A stretch of 64,000 bases of DNA from Spirosoma profusum (lineage in GTDB: Bacteria > Bacteroidota > Bacteroidia > Cytophagales > Spirosomataceae), in contig NZ_JACWZY010000018.1 of assembly GCF_014699005.1 (NCBI RefSeq), positions 62,001 through 126,000 of the forward strand. Direction: 5' to 3'. Below are positions 60,790-64,000 of the stretch, piece after piece. The position numbers and the translations under genes are program-made. Positions within the stretch are counted from its first letter, which is position 1. Each line of letters starts with the position of its first letter. The notes beneath the pieces are model-generated. The model did not search any database and was not told where the DNA came from. It saw nothing but the letters and a program-made list of their open reading frames with translations.

Positions 60790-61485
60790 TTATTTTATCG
60801 GTGATAACAATTCGCCCACTTCAAAACTGACGGCAACCCGGTCGGCGCTGGCGTGGAGGAGGGGGTGACGTAGCGATATGAGCGGAAGTTCTTCGTCATA
60901 GTTATCCACAATACGTTTTCGGGGAATTTTGACCAGTATCGTATCCGGCAGACCACGTACCAGTTTGGCCGGGCCTTCTATCTGAATAGTTCTGGGCGTC
61001 AGGTTGATAACGCTCGACACAACGTAGCGCGGAGCCAGATTGATGTGCAGACTATCAGCTCTCAGTTGAATTGTTTTAGTCAGGCGACGGTCAAAGCTGA
61101 TTTCCATCGTATCGGCAATGACGTGGTTAACGTGCAATTTTTTGACATATTCGGTTATCGCTGCCGCCAGCGATGCTGTATTAATAGCCGTTGTCTGCAA
61201 TGGATGGTCGACTACGTAGTTAATCGGATCGACCCGAAAAGGTAACCACGAATGCCGAAGAAGTCCCCAGCCATCGCTCGATACGTTTACACGGACGGTA
61301 CGTGGCAACGGGGAGGTCGGTATATACAGCGAATCGTTATAAACAAACCGAATCGGATACTCTACGTTGAGGGTATAACCCGGTTTGTTCAGTGCACTCA
61401 AAAACCAAAACAACGTAGCCGCTCCCACACAAAGCAGGGCTTTGGTAGGCTGAAATCTGCGGACGTTTTGCGTGTGCGTGTTCAC
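60790..61485 (-). CDS. YbbR-like domain-containing protein
   Basis: A 231-residue protein with one N-terminal membrane segment (LLCVGAATLFWFLSAL) and an extracytoplasmic region of YbbR-like beta modules (YPIRFVYNDSLYIPTSPLPRTVRVNVSSDGWGLL...; TPRTIQIEGPAKLV). In Firmicutes YbbR (CdaR) regulates the diadenylate cyclase CdaA; the role here is unproved. The GTG at 61485 is chosen because codons further upstream come from low-complexity DNA (CCAGGTTCCAGG...) and add an implausible leader. An ATG at 61530 is in frame. Confidence 0.78.
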   Translation of the reverse strand: MNTHTQNVRRFQPTKALLCVGAATLFWFLSALNKPGYTLNVEYPIRFVYNDSLYIPTSPLPRTVRVNVSSDGWGLLRHSWLPFRVDPINYVVDHPLQTTAINTASLAAAITEYVKKLHVNHVIADTMEISFDRRLTKTIQLRADSLHINLAPRYVVSSVINLTPRTIQIEGPAKLVRGLPDTILVKIPRKRIVDNYDEELPLISLRHPLLHASADRVAVSFEVGELLSPIK

Positions 61486-61577
61486 AAAGGGGCAAGTTTC
61501 GAGTTCCAGGTTCCAGGTTTCATGAGCCAATTATAGGGCAGAAACATGGCGCTTGAAACAGAGAGCAACCTGGATAA

Positions 61578-61895
61578 CTACTTCGCGTCTTCGGCTGGTT
61601 TAGCCGACGCTTCGCGTGAGATGGATGTTTTCTCGAACGTCATTTTTACACCTCGGTCAACTTCGAGCGTAACGGTCGTGCCGTCAACAGAAGCAATTTT
61701 ACCATGAAGACCGCCGATGGTTACTACATTGTCGCCCTTCTTAAGGTTATCGACAAAACTTTTCTGGTCTTTCTGCTTTTTCTGTTGCGGCCGAATCATA
61801 AAAAAGTAGAAAATACCGATGATGCCAATCCATAGCAATACGTTGTAAATCATAGACGTATTGGAACTAGCAGCTTGTAAAAGAATGGAATACAT
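61578..61895 (-). CDS. yajC: Preprotein translocase subunit YajC
   Basis: Small inner-membrane component of the Sec/holo-translocon. It has 105 residues with one membrane helix (YNVLLWIGIIGIFYFFMI), directly followed by RPQQKKQKDQKSFVDNLKKGDNVVTIGGLHGKI, the family signature, then a small beta domain and an acidic tail. It belongs to the nusB-to-coaE series. Confidence 0.95.
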   Translation of the reverse strand: MYSILLQAASSNTSMIYNVLLWIGIIGIFYFFMIRPQQKKQKDQKSFVDNLKKGDNVVTIGGLHGKIASVDGTTVTLEVDRGVKMTFEKTSISREASAKPAEDAK

Positions 61896-61985
61896 GGGAG
61901 CCTGAGTTAAACGTGTTTACTATTTTCGGTTGAGCTTAAATTGGAAATACAAACCTACAGAAAACGGTAAACTATCCTGGGTTAA

Positions 61986-62429
61986 TTATTTGGATGCCGG
62001 TTTGGGATTGACCATAGCCTTAAAATGCAGGTCGGTCATGGAAGGTTCGGTATTGGCAAAAACGGTGATGGTTTTATTCTGCTCGCCACTTTTGCCCCGG
62101 CTGTTGAACCGCACACGTACTGACGATTTCTCGCCAGGTGGAACGGGCTCATGCGGCCAATCGGGAGTTGTACAACCACAGGAAGCCGTAATGTTATTGA
62201 TGATCAGTGGAAACTCTCCCGTATTTTTAAATGCAAAAACATGCTCCACGGTGTCGCCTTCGGTGAGTGTACCGAAGTCGTAAATATCTTTTTGCTCAAA
62301 AGTAATCTTCGGCATTTTCCCGGAAGCTGCCTGCTTCGAAGCTTCTCCCTGTTGCCGGTTATCGCAACTCATCTGGCCAATACCAATGGCACTAACAACT
62401 GCTACGAACAACCAATTCTTGACGTACAT
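61986..62429 (-). CDS. DUF1573 domain-containing lipoprotein
   Basis: A 147-residue lipoprotein: the signal ends in GIGQMSC with Cys22. A DUF1573 Ig-like domain follows (FEQKDIYDFGTLTEGDTVEHVFAFKNTGEFPLIINNITASCGCTTPDWP). The Cys-Gly-Cys after the sixth strand is typical of the family. The biochemical role is unknown. Between ytxH and yajC it keeps the common Bacteroidota order. Confidence 0.9.
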   Translation of the reverse strand: MYVKNWLFVAVVSAIGIGQMSCDNRQQGEASKQAASGKMPKITFEQKDIYDFGTLTEGDTVEHVFAFKNTGEFPLIINNITASCGCTTPDWPHEPVPPGEKSSVRVRFNSRGKSGEQNKTITVFANTEPSMTDLHFKAMVNPKPASK

Positions 62430-62444
62430 TTCTTTTGGGTTATA

Positions 62445-62583
62445 AGGTTGTAAAACGGTCCGCTGTAGCGATTATAAAGTTATAAGGATAAAAAGTTGTA
62501 AAGTTTGGCTTGAAGCCCATCAACTCTACAACCTTATAACTCTACAACTTATAACCGCTACGGCGAACCGTTTTACAACTCAC
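62445..62583. repeat. TTGTAAAGTTATAAGG-type inverted repeat, copy 1
   Basis: GGTTGTAAAACGGTCCGC on the left matches the complement of GCGAACCGTTTTACAACTC on the right. Inside are several TTATAAAGTTATAAGG and AGTTGTAAAG units with their complements. It occupies the gap between the DUF1573 and ytxH genes. Confidence 0.75.
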
Positions 62584-62586
62584 CAA

Positions 62587-62889
62587 TTATGCGTTTTGCT
62601 GTTTGATTTGGGCCATTAGCCGGTCTACATCTTCCAGCAATCGTTCGGCTTTTTCGCGGGCGTCGTTCACAACACGCTGCCCTTCATTTTTCGATGAGTT
62701 TTCGGGCAAATCGGCGGACTTCCCTAAATCATCGAGCAACTGATTTATCTGCTCCCGGTATTTCGACAACCGGAACGAAAGTCTATCGCGGGTAATTTTC
62801 CCCTTATCAGGTGCATAGAGCAAACCAAGGAGCGATCCGACAGCAATACCCGTTAATAAAAAGGTTAAATCTCGGCCAAGTCTGTTCAT
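62587..62889 (-). CDS. YtxH domain-containing protein
   Basis: A 100-residue protein: an N-terminal membrane segment with the YtxH signature FLLTGIAVGSLLGLLYAPDKGK, followed by a charged helical coil (QINQLLDDLGKSADLPEN, REKAERLLEDVDRLMAQIKQ). YtxH proteins are general-stress membrane proteins of unclear function. It is flanked on both sides by related palindromic elements. Confidence 0.85.
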   Translation of the reverse strand: MNRLGRDLTFLLTGIAVGSLLGLLYAPDKGKITRDRLSFRLSKYREQINQLLDDLGKSADLPENSSKNEGQRVVNDAREKAERLLEDVDRLMAQIKQQNA

Positions 62890-62892
62890 GTT

Positions 62893-63004
62893 ACTACAAT
62901 TGTAAAGTTATAGGGTTACCGAGTTGTATAGTTTCGAGTCAGGAGGATTACACGGCTAAGTAGCGTAACCAACTTTACAACTCAACAACTTTACGACTTT
63001 ATAA
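62893..63004. repeat. TTGTAAAGTTATAAGG-type inverted repeat, copy 2
   Basis: ACAATTGTAAAGTTATAGGG and CGAGTTGTATAG on the left are answered by CAACTTTACAACTCAACAAC and CGACTTTATAACGC on the right. It fills the ytxH-nusB gap, mirroring copy 1 on the other side of ytxH. Confidence 0.72.
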
Positions 63005-63006
63005 CG

Positions 63007-64000
63007 CTATTTATTGTCCAGCAACCCACGTCCACTTTTGCGCAAACGGCCCGAGGCAAGTAATTTCTCGGACAGGTTGTCTAAGATACCATTGACAAAT
63101 TTACCGCTTTTGGGCGTACTATACGCCTTTGCCAGCTCGATATATTCGTTAATCGTTACTTTCACCGGAATGTTTGGAAAACTAAGCAATTCACAAACAG
63201 CCAGTTTCAGAATAATCTTATCAAGCATCGCTACGCGCTCTACATCCCAGTTCTGGAGCTGGTCGGTCAGCAATTGTTCGTATTCGGCCTCGTTCTCCAG
63301 CGATTTCTGAAACAACGTATTCAGAAACAGCTCATCTTCTTCCCAATCGTCGGTCAGCGGTTCGAGTTGCAAACCCGTTGCACTGTGTACCGACTTCAGC
63401 GTGCGAATAGCCAGCCCCCGTACAACCTCACTGTTTTCTGCCCAGCTCAGATCAATTTCGGCCAGATGATCACGTACTGTTTCGTGCTTGAATATCAAAG
63501 TTCTAAGCACGTATTGTGCCAATGTTTGATCTTCTTCGGCGGTATGATTTTTCTGTTCACAATAGGCCCGATACGTATCGTCGGTTTTCAAAACTTCACG
63601 TACCACTTTCCGCACGAAAGACACATCGTCGGCCCACGTAATGTTGTGACGTAGCGCTTCGTTACGTAGCGGCTGATACGTTGCCAGTGCCTGAATAACC
63701 GTATTATCGTTCAAATCTGACTCGAAAGGGAATGGGGTTTCGTCGGGGTCGCGATAGGTACGCTCGCGGTCGATACGTGCCGCACGTCCCAGATCGACTA
63801 CCAACAGGAGTACCCGCAAATAATCGTCGTAAATACCGTTGACCTGTTTCACCATCATCTGCGCGAGGTGTGTCCGATCTCGTTTGGTACGTGCCTGATA
63901 GAAAACGTAGCCGTCATTAGCCGCTTTGAGCACCTGTATGGGCGCGTCGTTATCCTGAGCGGGCTGATTCGATTTAATGGCTTCCTGAAAGAGTACTTCG
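63007..64000 (-). CDS. nusB: Transcription antitermination factor NusB (5' end outside the window)
   Basis: The last 331 codons of nusB; the start lies beyond base 64000, since the frame stays open to the edge (EVLFQEAIKSNQPAQDNDAP precedes the first internal Met). The C-terminal 130 residues are the NusB fold (VLRTLIFKHETVRDHLAEIDLSW...), with the signature VERVAMLDKIILKLAVCELLSFPNIPVKVTINEYIELAKAYSTPKSGKFVNGILDNL split over several helices. Bacteroidota NusB proteins carry a long N-terminal extension such as the one seen here. NusB with NusE binds boxA RNA to promote rRNA antitermination. Confidence 0.94.
   Translation of the reverse strand, partial: EVLFQEAIKSNQPAQDNDAPIQVLKAANDGYVFYQARTKRDRTHLAQMMVKQVNGIYDDYLRVLLLVVDLGRAARIDRERTYRDPDETPFPFESDLNDNTVIQALATYQPLRNEALRHNITWADDVSFVRKVVREVLKTDDTYRAYCEQKNHTAEEDQTLAQYVLRTLIFKHETVRDHLAEIDLSWAENSEVVRGLAIRTLKSVHSATGLQLEPLTDDWEEDELFLNTLFQKSLENEAEYEQLLTDQLQNWDVERVAMLDKIILKLAVCELLSFPNIPVKVTINEYIELAKAYSTPKSGKFVNGILDNLSEKLLASGRLRKSGRGLLDNK

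Noticed and set aside
61486..61530. ATG start for the YbbR-like gene 15 codons upstream
   Set aside because: These codons come from a CCAGGTTCCAGG-type low-complexity stretch and would put a charged leader before the membrane helix; kept only as an alternative.
655..63004. The recurring palindromes as a CRISPR array
   Set aside because: Copies are dispersed, differ in sequence and length, lack regular spacers, and no cas genes are present.
1..64000. tRNA or rRNA genes, or a phage or integrative element with attachment sites
   Set aside because: I saw no tRNA-like cloverleaf, no rRNA signature, and no integrase, transposase or phage structural gene.

Overview
The window looks like chromosomal DNA of a Bacteroidota bacterium, most likely a Cytophagales member close to Spirosoma. 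The reasons are a SusC/SusD pair behind an ECF sigma/FecR pair, a propeller-sensor histidine kinase with a LytTR regulator, two promoters matching the Bacteroidota form TTTG-N19-TAnnTTTG, few Shine-Dalgarno sites, and the Bacteroidota gene order nusB-ytxH-DUF1573-yajC-ybbR-coaE at the right end. I see no tRNA, rRNA, CRISPR array, prophage or complete insertion sequence. Taxonomy is inferred from gene content only.

Layout. 0-9 kb: RlpA-like protein, DUF58 protein, methionine aminopeptidase (with a decayed second copy of its 3' end), a TlpA-like thioredoxin, a YdcF-family protein, an MltD-like transglycosylase, homoserine kinase and a His/Ser/Gly/Thr-repeat lipoprotein. 9-18 kb: coiled-coil protein, SDR, UlaG-like metallo-hydrolase, FG-GAP protein and a run of small, mostly membrane hypotheticals. 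18.5-25 kb: a two-component pair, then a tandem array of five diverged paralogues of about 115 aa with no recognised family, then arfB. 25.5-35.3 kb: a sulfated-glycan-type locus (ECF sigma, FecR, SusC, SusD, sulfatase, DUF1080 hydrolase). 35-46.7 kb: disordered protein, lipoprotein, a GlcD-GlcF fusion oxidoreductase, secreted proteins, a VapBC-like pair with a frameshifted toxin, an APC permease, a decayed ChrR-like anti-sigma gene and an ABC permease. 46.9-50.9 kb: gamma-glutamyltransferase, second sulfatase, DUF4142 protein. 51-57 kb: the phenylalanine/tyrosine catabolic cluster hmgA-hppD-phhA-marR-fahA plus a flavin reductase. 57-64 kb: nucleotidyltransferase, amidase and the coaE-to-nusB housekeeping cluster; nusB runs off the window.

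Two layers of non-genic structure run across the window. First, the pentamer TACGT/ACGTA is strikingly over-represented inside genes in every reading frame and in the arms of several perfect hairpins at gene ends, like an iterated genomic signal (HIP1-like or uptake-sequence-like). Second, many intergenic gaps hold palindromic repeats from at least five families. Several of these supply the stop codon and last residues of the adjacent gene. The most interesting undescribed protein set is the five-paralogue array at 22.5-24.9 kb.
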